Assembly: GCA_900316935.1 (NCBI GenBank)
Contig: ONEW01000003.1
Span: forward strand, 21,537-85,536
From: an uncultured Selenomonadales bacterium
GTDB lineage: Bacteria > Bacillota > Negativicutes > Acidaminococcales > Acidaminococcaceae
Length of the DNA stretch: 64,000 bases
Direction of reading: 5' to 3'
The translations under genes were made by a program, and so were the position numbers. This document shows, piece by piece, positions 25,451 to 34,686 of the stretch. Every line of letters begins with the position of its first letter. The stretch's first letter is position 1. The notes below the pieces were generated by a model, which did no database searches, was not told the DNA's origin, and worked only from the letters and a program-made list of their open reading frames with translations.

Positions 25451-26860
25451 TTACAGGCTGGAAAAATAAGGGAGGAGCCTCATGCAGGCATAACAGACAA
25501 GCGCCGTCATGACGACATTCAGCAAGGTCAGCTTGATGCCTTCCCGAATCTGGACGCCCGCGTCGAGGCCGAAGGAGACGGGAATCGCGCGGGTCGATAC
25601 CGGCAGCACGTAAGCGCAGCTCTGGGCCACGATGGTGCAGAGCACGTAGGGGACGGGGTTCAGGGACAAGGCCTGGCAGATGCTCGTCACGACAGGAATG
25701 GAGATGGACGCCGCCGCCGTATTGCTCGAGATTTCGGCCATGAGGGTCGTAAAGGCCGCGAAGACGAGGAGCGTCACAATGCCGCCGTCCAGGTGCATGC
25801 CGGCGATGAGGACGGCCAGTCTGCCCACGGCGCCGGTCTGGATGATCATCTGGCCCAGGGCGATGCCGCTGGCGAAAAGGAAATACATACCCCACATAGC
25901 GTGGCTTTCGGCGTATTTCCAGTCCAGCATGACCCGGCCCTTTTCATCCTTCAGGACGAAGGTCAGCAGGCCCAGCAGCAAAAAGCAGTAGGCCGGTTTC
26001 ATGGCCGGCAGGATGTCCGCGAACAAGGGCCGCGCAAAGGCCAGGATGGTGGCCAGGACAAACAGCGTCAGGGCGGTTTTTTCCCCTTTCTTCATGGGGC
26101 CGAATCCGGCATACGTCCGGCGGAAGAATTCGCGGCTTCCGTTCAGCTCCTTTGCCGGCAGTTTCAGGCGCCACAGGAAGAGCAGGTTCAGGAGGAACAC
26201 GCAGGCCAGGATCGGCAGGAACCGCACGACCCAGTCCAGGTACATGAACTCGTGGCCCGTCATCTTTTCTATGTAACTGATGGCCACCAGGTTGGCACTG
26301 CTGCCTATCGGCGACCCGAACCCGCCGAACCCGGACCCCCAGCCGATGGCCAGGAAGATCGGCACGGCCAGCCTGCTCTTCCGGATATCCTGTTCCCCGA
26401 CGAAATGGAACATCGCGACGGCGATGGGGCAGAAGATTTCCGCGACCACCACGTTCGGCAGGAAGATGGACAGCCCCGCCGAGGCCAGCAGCCAGACGAA
26501 GATCTGCTGCTTCATGGACGGCCCGATGGCACACAGGGCCTTCACGGACACGCGTTTGTCGAGCCCTGTCAGGGTCCAGGTCATGCAGATCATGTCCGAC
26601 CCCAGGAGCAGGACCACGATTTCCGAAAAATACTTGCTGATGACGACGCTGTTCGGCACCAGGGCAAACCAGGCGTTGATGACGATGGGCAGCAGCGAAG
26701 TCACGGAGATGGAGACAGGCCGGAAAATCCACCACGCCGCCATCCAGACCGCCGTCGCCAGGGCCGTGGCGCCCTTGAAGCCGAAAGACTCCCGCAGCAG
26801 CACGACCGTCAGGGCGAACAACACAGGGCCGGACAGCAATGCCGCCGTCCTCTTATTCAT
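25451..26860 (-). CDS. SLC13/DASS-family anion:cation symporter
   Basis: 469 residues, strongly hydrophobic, with about 11-12 membrane helices. DASS-family marks are visible: a substrate/Na+ loop SPIGSSANLVAISY (SNT-like motif region) and the second-repeat ISSNTAAASISIPV, which is the classical SNT motif. It probably imports dicarboxylates, citrate or a related anion with Na+. Start 26860 follows AAGGAGGGG. The divergent LysR gene at 27014 and the palindrome between them suggest substrate-induced control. Confidence 0.88.
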   Translation of the reverse strand: MNKRTAALLSGPVLFALTVVLLRESFGFKGATALATAVWMAAWWIFRPVSISVTSLLPIVINAWFALVPNSVVISKYFSEIVVLLLGSDMICMTWTLTGLDKRVSVKALCAIGPSMKQQIFVWLLASAGLSIFLPNVVVAEIFCPIAVAMFHFVGEQDIRKSRLAVPIFLAIGWGSGFGGFGSPIGSSANLVAISYIEKMTGHEFMYLDWVVRFLPILACVFLLNLLFLWRLKLPAKELNGSREFFRRTYAGFGPMKKGEKTALTLFVLATILAFARPLFADILPAMKPAYCFLLLGLLTFVLKDEKGRVMLDWKYAESHAMWGMYFLFASGIALGQMIIQTGAVGRLAVLIAGMHLDGGIVTLLVFAAFTTLMAEISSNTAAASISIPVVTSICQALSLNPVPYVLCTIVAQSCAYVLPVSTRAIPVSFGLDAGVQIREGIKLTLLNVVMTALVCYACMRLLPYFSSL

Positions 26861-26940
26861 AAAGACCCCTCCTTCCCTTTTCCTTTGCACTTTCATTATA
26901 CCGCCTTACATTATCGAAATAAAACTGTTATAATTTGTTC

Positions 26941-26952
26941 ATACTACAGTAT
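26941..26952. promoter_or_regulatory. Candidate LysR operator between the SLC13 gene and lysR
   Basis: ATACT-AC-AGTAT is a perfect palindrome of the ATAC-GTAT type seen in LysR sites. Next to it, TTACAT-17-TATAAT reads toward the lysR gene and TTATTT-16-TATAAT reads toward the SLC13 gene. Confidence 0.45.
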
Positions 26953-27013
26953 TTTTATTGTGCAAGATGTCCCGGTGCGCAGCACCCGGAAAGGTTCGGA
27001 AAGAAGGCTTACC

Positions 27014-27946
27014 ATGAACTTCCTGACAATGGATTATTTCACGGCGTTGGCGGAAGAGCGCAACTTCACCCACGCCGCCATGCGGCTGCACATTACGCAG
27101 CAGACCCTGAGCGCCCACATCGCCGCCCTGGAAAAGGAGGTCGGCGCGCCCCTCTTCGTGCGCCACGTGCCGCTGGAACTGACCTATGCCGGCCAGGTCT
27201 TCTACCGCTATGCCGCCGACATCCAGAAAGATTACCGCAGCCTGCGCCAGACCCTGGCCGGCGTGACGGACCAGGAAATCGGGGAAATCCGCATCGGGAC
27301 GGCCGCCACCCGAGAACGCATCGTTCTGCCGGAACTGCTGGCCGCCTTCCAGAAACTGTATCCGCGCATCCGCTTCCTGTTGACCGAAGGTTCGAACCTG
27401 AACCTGCGCCAGCGCCTGCTGGACGGCCAGATCGACCTGGCCATCGCCCTCTTCGGGAAATCCGTCCCGGGTCTGGAACTGCATCCATTTTATAAGGAAA
27501 AGATCGTCCTCGTCTGCTCCGCCGCCCTTTGGGGAAAAACCGCTCCGGAAGCCGGCCTGGAAAAGGATACGGAAGCCGTTTCGGACACACCGGCCTGGCG
27601 GGCCTTCCTGCAGCAGTGCCCCGTGCTTCTCAACGGGGACACCAATATCGCCGGCCAGACAGCCCGCCGCTTATTTTCCCGTTACGGTGTCCAGCCGGAC
27701 ATCCGCATCGAATCCAACAATCTGGAAACCCTTCTCTCCCTGTGCGTCCTCGGCACGGGCGCCATGTTCAGCCCGGACAACCTCGTCGCGCGGCTCCTGC
27801 AGCCGGACGAAGCGCAGCGCGTACGCATCTTCGCCCTGCCGGACGCATCCTACACCATTTCCTTCGGCTGCAGGCGGCACCGGGACCGGTGGATCATGCT
27901 GGACCGGTTCATGAAATTTGCGAGGGAGAAGATGGGAACGCGGTAA
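27014..27946 (+). CDS. LysR-family transcriptional regulator
   Basis: 310 residues. The N-terminal HTH (NFTHAAMRLHITQQTLSAHI) is followed by a LysR substrate-binding domain of about 210 residues. The ATG at 27014 begins the typical LysR N-terminus and has AAGAAGG upstream; a much longer in-frame reading from 25358 is an antisense artefact over the SLC13 gene. Divergent from the SLC13 transporter with a 153-base gap, so it is likely that transporter's regulator. The effector is probably the transported anion (inference). Confidence 0.92.
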   Translation: MNFLTMDYFTALAEERNFTHAAMRLHITQQTLSAHIAALEKEVGAPLFVRHVPLELTYAGQVFYRYAADIQKDYRSLRQTLAGVTDQEIGEIRIGTAATRERIVLPELLAAFQKLYPRIRFLLTEGSNLNLRQRLLDGQIDLAIALFGKSVPGLELHPFYKEKIVLVCSAALWGKTAPEAGLEKDTEAVSDTPAWRAFLQQCPVLLNGDTNIAGQTARRLFSRYGVQPDIRIESNNLETLLSLCVLGTGAMFSPDNLVARLLQPDEAQRVRIFALPDASYTISFGCRRHRDRWIMLDRFMKFAREKMGTR

Positions 27947-28033
27947 TCCTCCCTTCCGATGACGGCCCGGTTCCAACGGGCCGGTTCCCGTCTCCCGGAT
28001 TTCTCCCGGCGCAATACACTGGAAGGCCGGTTT

Positions 28034-28088
28034 ACGGTTTCTTTATATCTTGTTAGAAAATCTTTAAAGCCGCCTCACGGTTTCTTTA
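28034..28088. repeat. Pair of direct repeats upstream of the methyltransferase-like gene
   Basis: ACGGTTTCTTTA occurs at 28034-28045 and 28077-28088, 43 bases apart (about four helical turns). The sequence between is AT-rich. This spacing suits a regulator that binds one face of the helix, but no known box is matched. Confidence 0.35.
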
Positions 28089-28190
28089 AATTAAATCGCT
28101 AGAATGATGTCAAAAAACGAGAGAGAGGTCTTGCAAATGCAATCAGCGTTACCAGGCACCATACAGGCAAGGCCAAGGGAGGAACATGTC

Positions 28191-28799
28191 ATGACCCGTT
28201 TTTTGACGGATTACCGTACCCGTATTTCCCAGTTCGTCGGCGCATTGTTCGTTTTGCTTTACACGGTTTCCGGGAAACTGCTTCCGGCGGAACATGCCGC
28301 CCTGTCGGGCGCCCTGTTCCTGCTGGGCTGCATCCTGGTCGGCGCCGGCGCGGTCGGACGCATCTGGTGCGCCCAGTACATTGCCGGATACAAGAACGGT
28401 GTCCTTGTCCGGGAAGGCCCCTACTCCATCTGCCGCAACCCCCTGTATTTCTTCAGTCTGCTTGGCTGCATCGGCGTCGGACTCTGCACGGAATCCCTGG
28501 TCCTGACGCTGCTGCTCGGCGCCTTGTACGCCTTGGAATATCCCCTCGTCATCCGTTCCGAGGAAGCCAGACTGTCGCGCCTGTTCGGGGCTGAATACGG
28601 GCAGTACGTCCGGGAAGTGCCCCGCTTCCTGCCCGACCTGAGCCTGTACCACGAACCGGTGGATTACGTCGTCAAACCGAAAGTCTTCCGCCATGCCGTC
28701 CGCGATGTCATGTGGTTCATTTTCGCCGTCGGCATCCTCGAATGCATTGAAGGAATCCAGGAAGCGGGCCTGATTCCGGCGTTGCTGCAGTTATATTGA
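28191..28799 (+). CDS. Isoprenylcysteine/phospholipid methyltransferase-like membrane protein
   Basis: 202 residues with four to five hydrophobic helices. The ICMT/PEMT hallmark is present: GPYSICRNPLYF (SAM-binding RNPLY block) and the downstream EEARLSRLFGAEYGQYVREVPRFLP (E-x-x-L...F-G-x-x-Y-x-x-Y), split here at about residues 120-145. Such bacterial proteins methylate lipids or isoprenoid-like targets, or have unknown targets. Start 28191 is chosen for the GGGAGGAAC site; an upstream start at 28104 is possible. A last helix of about 20 residues at the C-terminus is unusual. Confidence 0.8.
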   Translation: MTRFLTDYRTRISQFVGALFVLLYTVSGKLLPAEHAALSGALFLLGCILVGAGAVGRIWCAQYIAGYKNGVLVREGPYSICRNPLYFFSLLGCIGVGLCTESLVLTLLLGALYALEYPLVIRSEEARLSRLFGAEYGQYVREVPRFLPDLSLYHEPVDYVVKPKVFRHAVRDVMWFIFAVGILECIEGIQEAGLIPALLQLY

Positions 28800-28836
28800 C
28801 ACGACAACCCATCCAGAACCCGTACTGAAACACAAC

Positions 28837-28909
28837 GCCCCATGACGTCAATCCGGGGCCGGAAGCGAAGCGCTTGCGTGCCCGGATTGCTGTGTCATGG
28901 GGCTGTTTT
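28837..28909. terminator. Bidirectional terminator
   Basis: GCCCCATGAC...CAATCCGGG pairs with CCCGGATTG...GTCATGGGGC, followed by TGTTTTA on the plus strand. It separates the methyltransferase-like and C39-like genes. Confidence 0.75.
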
Positions 28910-28930
28910 ATGCAGCGGTGGAAATTCCCG

Positions 28931-29728
28931 TCATTCCTTACGCGGCGGAACCGCCGTCACCCACTGCCGCTCCTGTTCGCCTTTTTTAAACAGGTGGGCA
29001 TCGAACCACATATAGTAGAAGCGCTGGGCTGGAACGAGGCCGTAGCCGTCCTGCAGGTGGTCCGTCGTGTCGTAGGGGTCGGCGAGGATCAGGACGTCGT
29101 TGGCGTCCTGGTCGTCGCCCATGGTGTCGTACCCGATGATGACGCGCCAGTGCCCGCCCCAGTCGATGTTTTCCACCATGATGGGCGTGCCGGCCCGGAG
29201 GTTTTTCAGGACGAAGGCCCGGAACGCTTTGAAGTCCTTGGGCGACCCGTCTTTGAGGGCGTTGTGCACGATCCAGCCTTTCTGCTCAAAGTAGCGGGAC
29301 ATGCCGCGGGTGTTGGTGCCGGGGTCTTGCATGGCCGCCGTGTGGGTCCCCATGATTTTGGCGATGGCCATCTCGTCGTCCGGGGCCGTGCCCAAAAAAT
29401 GGGTCGTCACCGTCCAGGCGGCGGCCGGACCGCAGGTGTATTCCGTATGCTGCTGCGTGGTCCTGTACTGTTCCAGGATGGTCAGGGACCCGCCGTTCCT
29501 GAGGTTGTACACATCGACGTGTTTGAAGTACGGCGAGTCCTTCACGTCGGCCTGGTGCAGGACGGCATAAGGACCGCCGCCGTCCTGCCGGAGCAGGGCG
29601 ATGATGCCGTTGGCCGCGCGCGCCAGGGGGCCCGCCTCTCCGGCATCGGCGTGCTGCAGTACGTTGAGGCCTGTCACGACGGCGGCAAGTGCCGCGGCCA
29701 GGGCAACATATTTAAGCGTGCGGGGCAT
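28931..29728 (-). CDS. C39-like cysteine peptidase domain protein, exported
   Basis: 265 residues with an N-terminal signal peptide or anchor (KYVALAAALAAVVTG). Peptidase C39-like core: Cys99 in HTEYTCGPAAAW, His193 in GGHWRVIIGYD and Asp217 in ILADPYD form a complete catalytic set. Family C39 enzymes remove Gly-Gly leaders, but stand-alone exported members have unknown targets. The start at 29728 follows AAGGAGG and overlaps the 3' end of the CCA transferase gene by 17 bases, so the two are probably translationally coupled. Confidence 0.8.
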   Translation of the reverse strand: MPRTLKYVALAAALAAVVTGLNVLQHADAGEAGPLARAANGIIALLRQDGGGPYAVLHQADVKDSPYFKHVDVYNLRNGGSLTILEQYRTTQQHTEYTCGPAAAWTVTTHFLGTAPDDEMAIAKIMGTHTAAMQDPGTNTRGMSRYFEQKGWIVHNALKDGSPKDFKAFRAFVLKNLRAGTPIMVENIDWGGHWRVIIGYDTMGDDQDANDVLILADPYDTTDHLQDGYGLVPAQRFYYMWFDAHLFKKGEQERQWVTAVPPRKE

Positions 29729-31352
29729 CTTCGGTTCCTCCTTTTTGCAGTTCCCGGTCAAGTTTGCGCCGGAGCAGTTCTTTCAGGGGTTCGGCGTCGT
29801 TGGCGGCGCCGCCGCTCTGCACGCGCCGAAGCAGGTATTGCAGGGCTTCGCCCACCGTCAGGGGACTTTGCGGAGGCAGAAGTCCCTGGACATCGCTGCC
29901 GGAAAGGGCCAGGTCGCCGGTGTGGACCGGCATTTCGGCGGCGGCAATGTGCACCACTTCGCGGGCCAGGGCGCGGCCGTCGTCCAGGACGGGGTCCTGG
30001 CGGATGCCGGACCAGGTGGCGCCCATGTCGGCCAGAAAGACGGCGGCTACCTGGGCGTAGGCCTCCGCCAGTTCGGCTTCGTTGCGGAAACGGCCGCTGG
30101 CGGCTTCGCTGCGGACCCAGCGATACAAGGTGTTCTTTTTGGCAATGAGCATGGGGGCGAAGCGCATGTGGTTGGCAATGAGCCACACGGCCCGTTTCAC
30201 AAAGGGACGGGCATAGCCGAGGCGGGAAAAGATTCCCTGGGCCAGTTCGGCGCTTTCCTTTTCGTGGCCGTGGTCGCTGGGCTGTCCTTCTTTATTGACG
30301 CCCCGCACGCCGGGCAGGCCTTTGGCTGCATCGTGCAGGAGCAGGGCCCAGCGCAGGATCAGGTCGCGCGGGCCGTTGTCCACGGCCTGCAGGGTGTGTT
30401 CCCAGACATCGTAGCAATGGTAGCGGGGATTCTGGTGCAGGTTCACCAGGTGGCGCAGTTCCGGCAGGACGGGCACACAGGTGTCCCGTCCGCCTTCGCG
30501 GATGCGGCAGGAACAGTCCGACAGGCCGGTGGCCACGTACAGCATCAGGCCTTTGCCGGCCGCTTTGGCCGTGAGCATCTTCTCCAGTTCCGTCCGGACC
30601 CGTTCCAGGGACAGTTCCCGGCAGCGGGAGGTATCGAACACGTAGCGTTTGCGCAGGAAGTAGGGCGTGCCGGGCATGCCGAACCCGTACGGCATGCCGG
30701 TCTCCGCCTCAAAGGCAGCTGCTTCGGCGGCGCCGCGGCGCAGGTTGTCCGCCAAGGGCTGTGCGGGATCGTAATCCCAGCGCACGCCGTCCGGTGTGTC
30801 GCCGTCTTCCACATAGGTAAAGTCGAGCTGGGCGACGAAACGGCAGGCCCGGTACATACGCAGGGCGTCTTCGGCGTAGCGCCGCCGCGGGTCGCCGACG
30901 GTACGCAGGACGCGCCGCTTCAGGTCCTGCCGGCCGCCGTAATAGTCGTAGATCCGGCCGGCCAGATCCATGGCCATGGCGTTCACCGTAAAGTCGCGGC
31001 GGGACAGGTCATCCTGCAGGTTGTCACAGAACCAGACTTCGGCGGGGCGGTGGACATCCGTACGGTAGCGTTCGCCGCGGAAGGTCGCCACTTCGACGCC
31101 GTGGCCGTCCACGACGACTACGACCACGCCCATGTTCCGGCCCAGTTTGTCCACAACCTTCCAGCCGTTGCGGCCGGCAATTTCGCAGACCTGTTCCGGC
31201 CGGGCGGACGTCGTCACATCGTAATCCCCCGGTGTCAGGCCCAGGAGCAGGTCCCGCACGGCACCGCCCACGACGTAGGCTTCCTGCCCCGCGGCCGTCA
31301 GGGCCGACAGGAGCTGCACTATATATGGAGGGAACCGTGTGAACATGACCAT
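29712..31352 (-). CDS. cca: CCA tRNA nucleotidyltransferase with HD domain
   Basis: 546 residues. It adds or repairs the 3' CCA of tRNAs. Class II nucleotidyltransferase head: GGAVRDLLLG and the catalytic DYD (GDYDVTTSA), then RRDFTVNAMA, and the RRYAEDALRMYRACRF block that recognises the base. An HD-type phosphohydrolase domain follows (HCYDVWEHTL...LLHDAAK). About 50 residues between the head and HD region and a long C-terminus make it longer than the ~450-residue Firmicutes enzyme. Start 31352 (MVMFTRFP) is after GGAAAG. It overlaps the C39-like gene. Confidence 0.93.
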   Translation of the reverse strand: MVMFTRFPPYIVQLLSALTAAGQEAYVVGGAVRDLLLGLTPGDYDVTTSARPEQVCEIAGRNGWKVVDKLGRNMGVVVVVVDGHGVEVATFRGERYRTDVHRPAEVWFCDNLQDDLSRRDFTVNAMAMDLAGRIYDYYGGRQDLKRRVLRTVGDPRRRYAEDALRMYRACRFVAQLDFTYVEDGDTPDGVRWDYDPAQPLADNLRRGAAEAAAFEAETGMPYGFGMPGTPYFLRKRYVFDTSRCRELSLERVRTELEKMLTAKAAGKGLMLYVATGLSDCSCRIREGGRDTCVPVLPELRHLVNLHQNPRYHCYDVWEHTLQAVDNGPRDLILRWALLLHDAAKGLPGVRGVNKEGQPSDHGHEKESAELAQGIFSRLGYARPFVKRAVWLIANHMRFAPMLIAKKNTLYRWVRSEAASGRFRNEAELAEAYAQVAAVFLADMGATWSGIRQDPVLDDGRALAREVVHIAAAEMPVHTGDLALSGSDVQGLLPPQSPLTVGEALQYLLRRVQSGGAANDAEPLKELLRRKLDRELQKGGTEDAPHA

Positions 31353-31403
31353 CTGCTTCCTTTCCGCGGCCCCCCGTTCCGGGCGCCGCTTCCTTGCAGT
31401 CAA

Positions 31404-31434
31404 ACAGGCCCCCGGACATTGCCCGGGGGCCTGT
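31404..31434. terminator. Terminator hairpin between leuB and cca
   Basis: ACAGGCCCCCGG pairs with CCGGGGGCCTGT. On the minus strand it is followed by TTTGACTG, a weak U-run; it ends the leuCDB transcript, 45 bases past the stop. Confidence 0.7.
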
Positions 31435-31478
31435 ACCTTATCTTATTGTAATACATTTCCGGGGCGGAACGCAATTCC

Positions 31479-32555
31479 TTACCTGGCGGCCAGCACAGCC
31501 TGCGCCACCAGTCCGCCCAGCTGCGCCGTGCTGACCTTCGTCAGGCCTGCGCCGGCCAGGTCCGGCGTGCGGTATCCGCCGGCATAGACCTTGTCCACTG
31601 CCGCTTCGATGGCATCGGCCGCCTCCGGCTTGTCCAGGGAATAACGGAACATCATGGCCGCCGACAGGATGGTGCCCGTCGGATTGGCGATACCCTGCCC
31701 GGCGATATCCGGCGCGCTGCCGTGGATCGGTTCGTAGAGGCCCGTGCCGTCGCCGAGGCTGGCGCTGGGCAACAGGCCGATGGAGCCGCCCAAAACGGAC
31801 GCTTCATCCGATAAGATGTCGCCGAAAATGTTGTTCGTCAAAATGACGTCGAACTGGGCCGGGTTGAGGACAAGCTGCATGGCGCAATTGTCCACGTAGA
31901 AATGGTTCAGTTCCACACCGGGATAATCCGTTTCCTGCATTTCCGTCACAATGCGGCGCCACAGGCGCGATTCCGCCAGCACGTTCGCCTTATCGACGGA
32001 CGATACCTTGCCGCGGCGCTTTTTCGCCGCTTCGAAGGCCTTGCGGGCAATGCGTTCCACTTCGGGGCGGGTGTAGAGGTCCACGTCCGATGCCGTTTCC
32101 ACGCCGTCCACGAGGGCCGCCTCATTGTGGGTACCGAAATAGATGCCGCCCGTCAGCTCGCGGACGATAAGCAGGTCTGTGCCGGCCACGCGGTCCTCCT
32201 TCAGCGGGGACAGATGGGTCGTGAAGCGGCTGACCTTCATGGGACGCAGGTTGCAGTACAGGCCCAGGGATTTCCGGATGCGCAGCAGTCCCTTTTCAGG
32301 ACGGATGGACGGATCCACGTGGTCCCATTTCGGGCCGCCAACGGCACCGAGCATGACGGCGTCCGCCGCGCGGGCCGCCTTTTCCGTCCCTTCCGGAAAG
32401 GGATCCCCGCAGGCGTCGATGGCGCAGCCGCCCAGCAGCTGCTTATCGTATTCCAGGGCAAAGCCGAACTTTTTGGCTGCCGCGTCCATGACGCTGACCG
32501 TGGCATCCATGATCTCCGGGCCGATTCCGTCGCCCGGCAGCAACACTATCTTCAT
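31479..32555 (-). CDS. leuB: 3-isopropylmalate dehydrogenase
   Basis: 358 residues. It oxidises and decarboxylates 3-isopropylmalate to 2-ketoisocaproate with NAD+. Seen: PGDGIGPEI at the N-terminus, the substrate-loop [10 protein letters not shown], catalytic Lys in SSVDKANVL, metal-site [18 protein letters not shown] and the NAD motif [13 protein letters not shown]. Start 32555 follows GGGAGG. It is the last gene of leuC-leuD-leuB, 14 bases after leuD. Confidence 0.96.
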   Translation of the reverse strand: MKIVLLPGDGIGPEIMDATVSVMDAAAKKFGFALEYDKQLLGGCAIDACGDPFPEGTEKAARAADAVMLGAVGGPKWDHVDPSIRPEKGLLRIRKSLGLYCNLRPMKVSRFTTHLSPLKEDRVAGTDLLIVRELTGGIYFGTHNEAALVDGVETASDVDLYTRPEVERIARKAFEAAKKRRGKVSSVDKANVLAESRLWRRIVTEMQETDYPGVELNHFYVDNCAMQLVLNPAQFDVILTNNIFGDILSDEASVLGGSIGLLPSASLGDGTGLYEPIHGSAPDIAGQGIANPTGTILSAAMMFRYSLDKPEAADAIEAAVDKVYAGGYRTPDLAGAGLTKVSTAQLGGLVAQAVLAAR

Positions 32556-32569
32556 GAATGGATCCTCCC

Positions 32570-33055
32570 TCACTGTTCCAACTGGCTCTTGACGTAGTTC
32601 ACCAGGCCCCCTGCCTCGCCGATATGGCGGCAGAAATCGGGCAACGGCTTCGTCCTGATCGTGATTCCCTTGTTCTTCACCACCACCGTACCGGTCCGGG
32701 TGTCCACTTCGACATCGTCGCCGGCCTCGATCTGTTCGACCTCTTTCCCGATTTCCAGCACCGGCAGGCCGATGTTGATGGCATTGCGGTAGAAGATGCG
32801 GGCGAAGCTGTCCGCCACGATGCACTTGACGCCCTTCACTTTGAGGACGACGGGCGCGTGCTCCCGGGAAGAGCCGCAGCCGAAGTTCTTGCCGGCCACG
32901 ATGACGTCGCCGGGCTGCACGTTCGGTGCGAACGATGTATCAATATCTTCCATGGCGTGTTCCGCCAGTTCCTTGAAATCTGCAATGTTCAGGTAGCGGG
33001 CCGGAATGATGACATCCGTGTCCACGTGGTCTCCATAACGCCAGATCCTGCTCAT
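32570..33055 (-). CDS. leuD: 3-isopropylmalate dehydratase small subunit
   Basis: 161 residues, the short form typical of archaeal and Clostridia-type isopropylmalate isomerases. Seen: the substrate loop [14 protein letters not shown] and [11 protein letters not shown]. It works with LeuC to isomerise 2- to 3-isopropylmalate. The ATG at 33055 overlaps the leuC stop (ATGA), so translation is coupled. Start confirmed by AGGAGG. Confidence 0.96.
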   Translation of the reverse strand: MSRIWRYGDHVDTDVIIPARYLNIADFKELAEHAMEDIDTSFAPNVQPGDVIVAGKNFGCGSSREHAPVVLKVKGVKCIVADSFARIFYRNAINIGLPVLEIGKEVEQIEAGDDVEVDTRTGTVVVKNKGITIRTKPLPDFCRHIGEAGGLVNYVKSQLEQ

Positions 33056-34317
33056 TTTCCCAGCACCTCCTCTGCCGAAGCGATATAGCCTTTGACGGCG
33101 CTGGCCGCCGCCGTGTAGGGACTGGCCAGGTAGACTTCGCTGTCCACGTGTCCCATGCGGCCGCGGAAATTGCGGTTCGTCGTGGACACACAGCGTTCGC
33201 CGGCCGCCAGGATCCCCATGTAGCCGCCCAGGCAGGGGCCGCACGTAGGCGTCGAAACGGCCGCGTCGGCCTGGATGAAGGTGTCGATATAGCCGAGGCG
33301 GATGGCCTCCTCGTAAATTTCCTGCGTGGCCGGGATGATGATGCAGCGCACATGGTCGCAAACCTTATGGCCTTTCAGCACTTCCGCGGCCTGGGCCAGA
33401 TCTTCCAGCCGGCCGTTCGTGCAGGACCCGATGACGACCTGGTCGATGGCGATGTCATGGGATTCGCTGACGGGATGCGTGTTTTCCGGCAGATGCGGAT
33501 AGGCTGTGACCGGCACCAGTTTGCTCAAGTCAATCGGGACGGTACGCACGTAATGGGCGTCCGGATCCGGTTCCACGGCTTCCCACGGACGGGTGACGCG
33601 GCCCTTCAGGAAGGCTTCCGTCTTGTCGTCCACCGGGAAGATGCCGTTCTTGCCGCCGGCTTCGATGGCCATGTTGCAGATGGTGAAACGGTCCGACATA
33701 TCCAGTTCATGGACGCCGGAACCCGTGAATTCCAGACCCTGGTAGCGGGCGCCATCCACACCGATCAGGCCGATCAGGGTGAGGATCAGGTCTTTGCCCT
33801 TGACATACCTGGGCATCTTCCCCGTCAATTCGACCTTGATGGCCGCCGGTACCTTGAACCAGGCCGTGCCGCTGGCCATGGCGCAGCCGATATCGGTCTG
33901 CCCCATGCCGGTGGACAGGGCGTTCAGGGCACCGTAGGTGCAGGTATGGGAGTCGGCGCCGACGATGATCTCGCCGGGGGCGACGAGGCCCTTGTTCGGC
34001 AGCAGGGCGTGTTCAATGCCCATGCGGCCTACTTCGAAATAATTCGTGATCCGGTGTTGGCGGGCAAAATCACGCATCTGCTTGCACAGCGTGGCGGACT
34101 TGATGTCCTTGCACGGCGAAAAATGGTCCGGCACCAAGGCGATCTTGTCCTTGTCGAAGACCGGCACGCCGATTTCATTGAACACGTTGATGGCGGGCGG
34201 CCCCGTAATGTCGTTCGCCAGCACCAGATCCACCTGGGAGACCAGCAGGTCCCCTTCTTCCACAAAAGGACGGCCCACATGCCTGGCCAGAATCTTCTGT
34301 GTCATCGTCATTCCCAT
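33052..34317 (-). CDS. leuC: 3-isopropylmalate dehydratase large subunit
   Basis: 421 residues, matching the short two-subunit aconitase-family LeuC. The three [4Fe-4S] cysteines are in [12 protein letters not shown] and TCGPCLGG. Histidine and substrate block [14 protein letters not shown] is present. Start 34317 follows AAGGAG. First gene of the leuCDB operon behind a leucine T-box. The split of leuA from leuCDB in the genome is compensated by both units having leucine T-boxes. Confidence 0.96.
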   Translation of the reverse strand: MGMTMTQKILARHVGRPFVEEGDLLVSQVDLVLANDITGPPAINVFNEIGVPVFDKDKIALVPDHFSPCKDIKSATLCKQMRDFARQHRITNYFEVGRMGIEHALLPNKGLVAPGEIIVGADSHTCTYGALNALSTGMGQTDIGCAMASGTAWFKVPAAIKVELTGKMPRYVKGKDLILTLIGLIGVDGARYQGLEFTGSGVHELDMSDRFTICNMAIEAGGKNGIFPVDDKTEAFLKGRVTRPWEAVEPDPDAHYVRTVPIDLSKLVPVTAYPHLPENTHPVSESHDIAIDQVVIGSCTNGRLEDLAQAAEVLKGHKVCDHVRCIIIPATQEIYEEAIRLGYIDTFIQADAAVSTPTCGPCLGGYMGILAAGERCVSTTNRNFRGRMGHVDSEVYLASPYTAAASAVKGYIASAEEVLGK

Positions 34318-34370
34318 AACAATACACTCTCCTTCTCTTGCGGGCAGTCTGCCTGTCCTGTGGTTTCACC

Positions 34371-34620
34371 AAAAGGAAACGCCCCTGCCTGCTCTTGCAG
34401 ACAGGGGCGAAAATTCGCGGTACCACCCTGGTTTATCACTTCATTGTGCACTGCTTGACGCGCTGCCACGGCAGCCGGTACTCTGTTCCCGGCCACGGCT
34501 CCCGGCCCAGATGACCACCCCTCCGCGGAAGCTCGCACCGGCCGCTTCCTCTCTTCAGCGGGTCGAAGATGGTCAATTTCCGTTCTTCGCCTTTCTTTGT
34601 CCCAATGCATCAGGACTACT
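34371..34620 (-). promoter_or_regulatory. T-box leader (leucine, CUG specifier) of leuCDB
   Basis: Transcribed toward leuC. The AAGAGAGG apex region and GGTGCGAG lie in stem I; GGC pairs with GCC around the specifier loop, which holds CUG at 34508-34510 followed by G, the same placement as in the leuA leader. The antiterminator signature GGGTGGTACCGCG at 34416-34428 is fully canonical. The terminator CGCCCCTG...CAGGGGCG lies at 34380-34409, followed by TTTCCTTTT. Stem I is shorter than in the leuA leader. Confidence 0.92.
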
Positions 34621-34625
34621 GTTAC

Positions 34626-34654
34626 ATTATCGCAAATATCTGCATACAAGTCAA
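34626..34654 (-). promoter_or_regulatory. Promoter of the leuCDB T-box transcript
   Basis: On the minus strand TTGACT (34649-34654) and GATAAT (34626-34631) are 17 bases apart. Confidence 0.75.
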
Positions 34655-34686
34655 CATGAAATGTAAATTTATATTTGTAAAGTTCG

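Noticed and set aside
25272..25895. N-terminal extension of the large secreted protein
   Set aside because: It crosses a terminator and the SLC13 gene antisense; the signal peptide starts at 25271.
25358..27013. N-terminal 550-codon extension of the LysR gene at 27014
   Set aside because: The extension is antisense to the SLC13 transporter; the LysR family start and ribosome site are at 27014.
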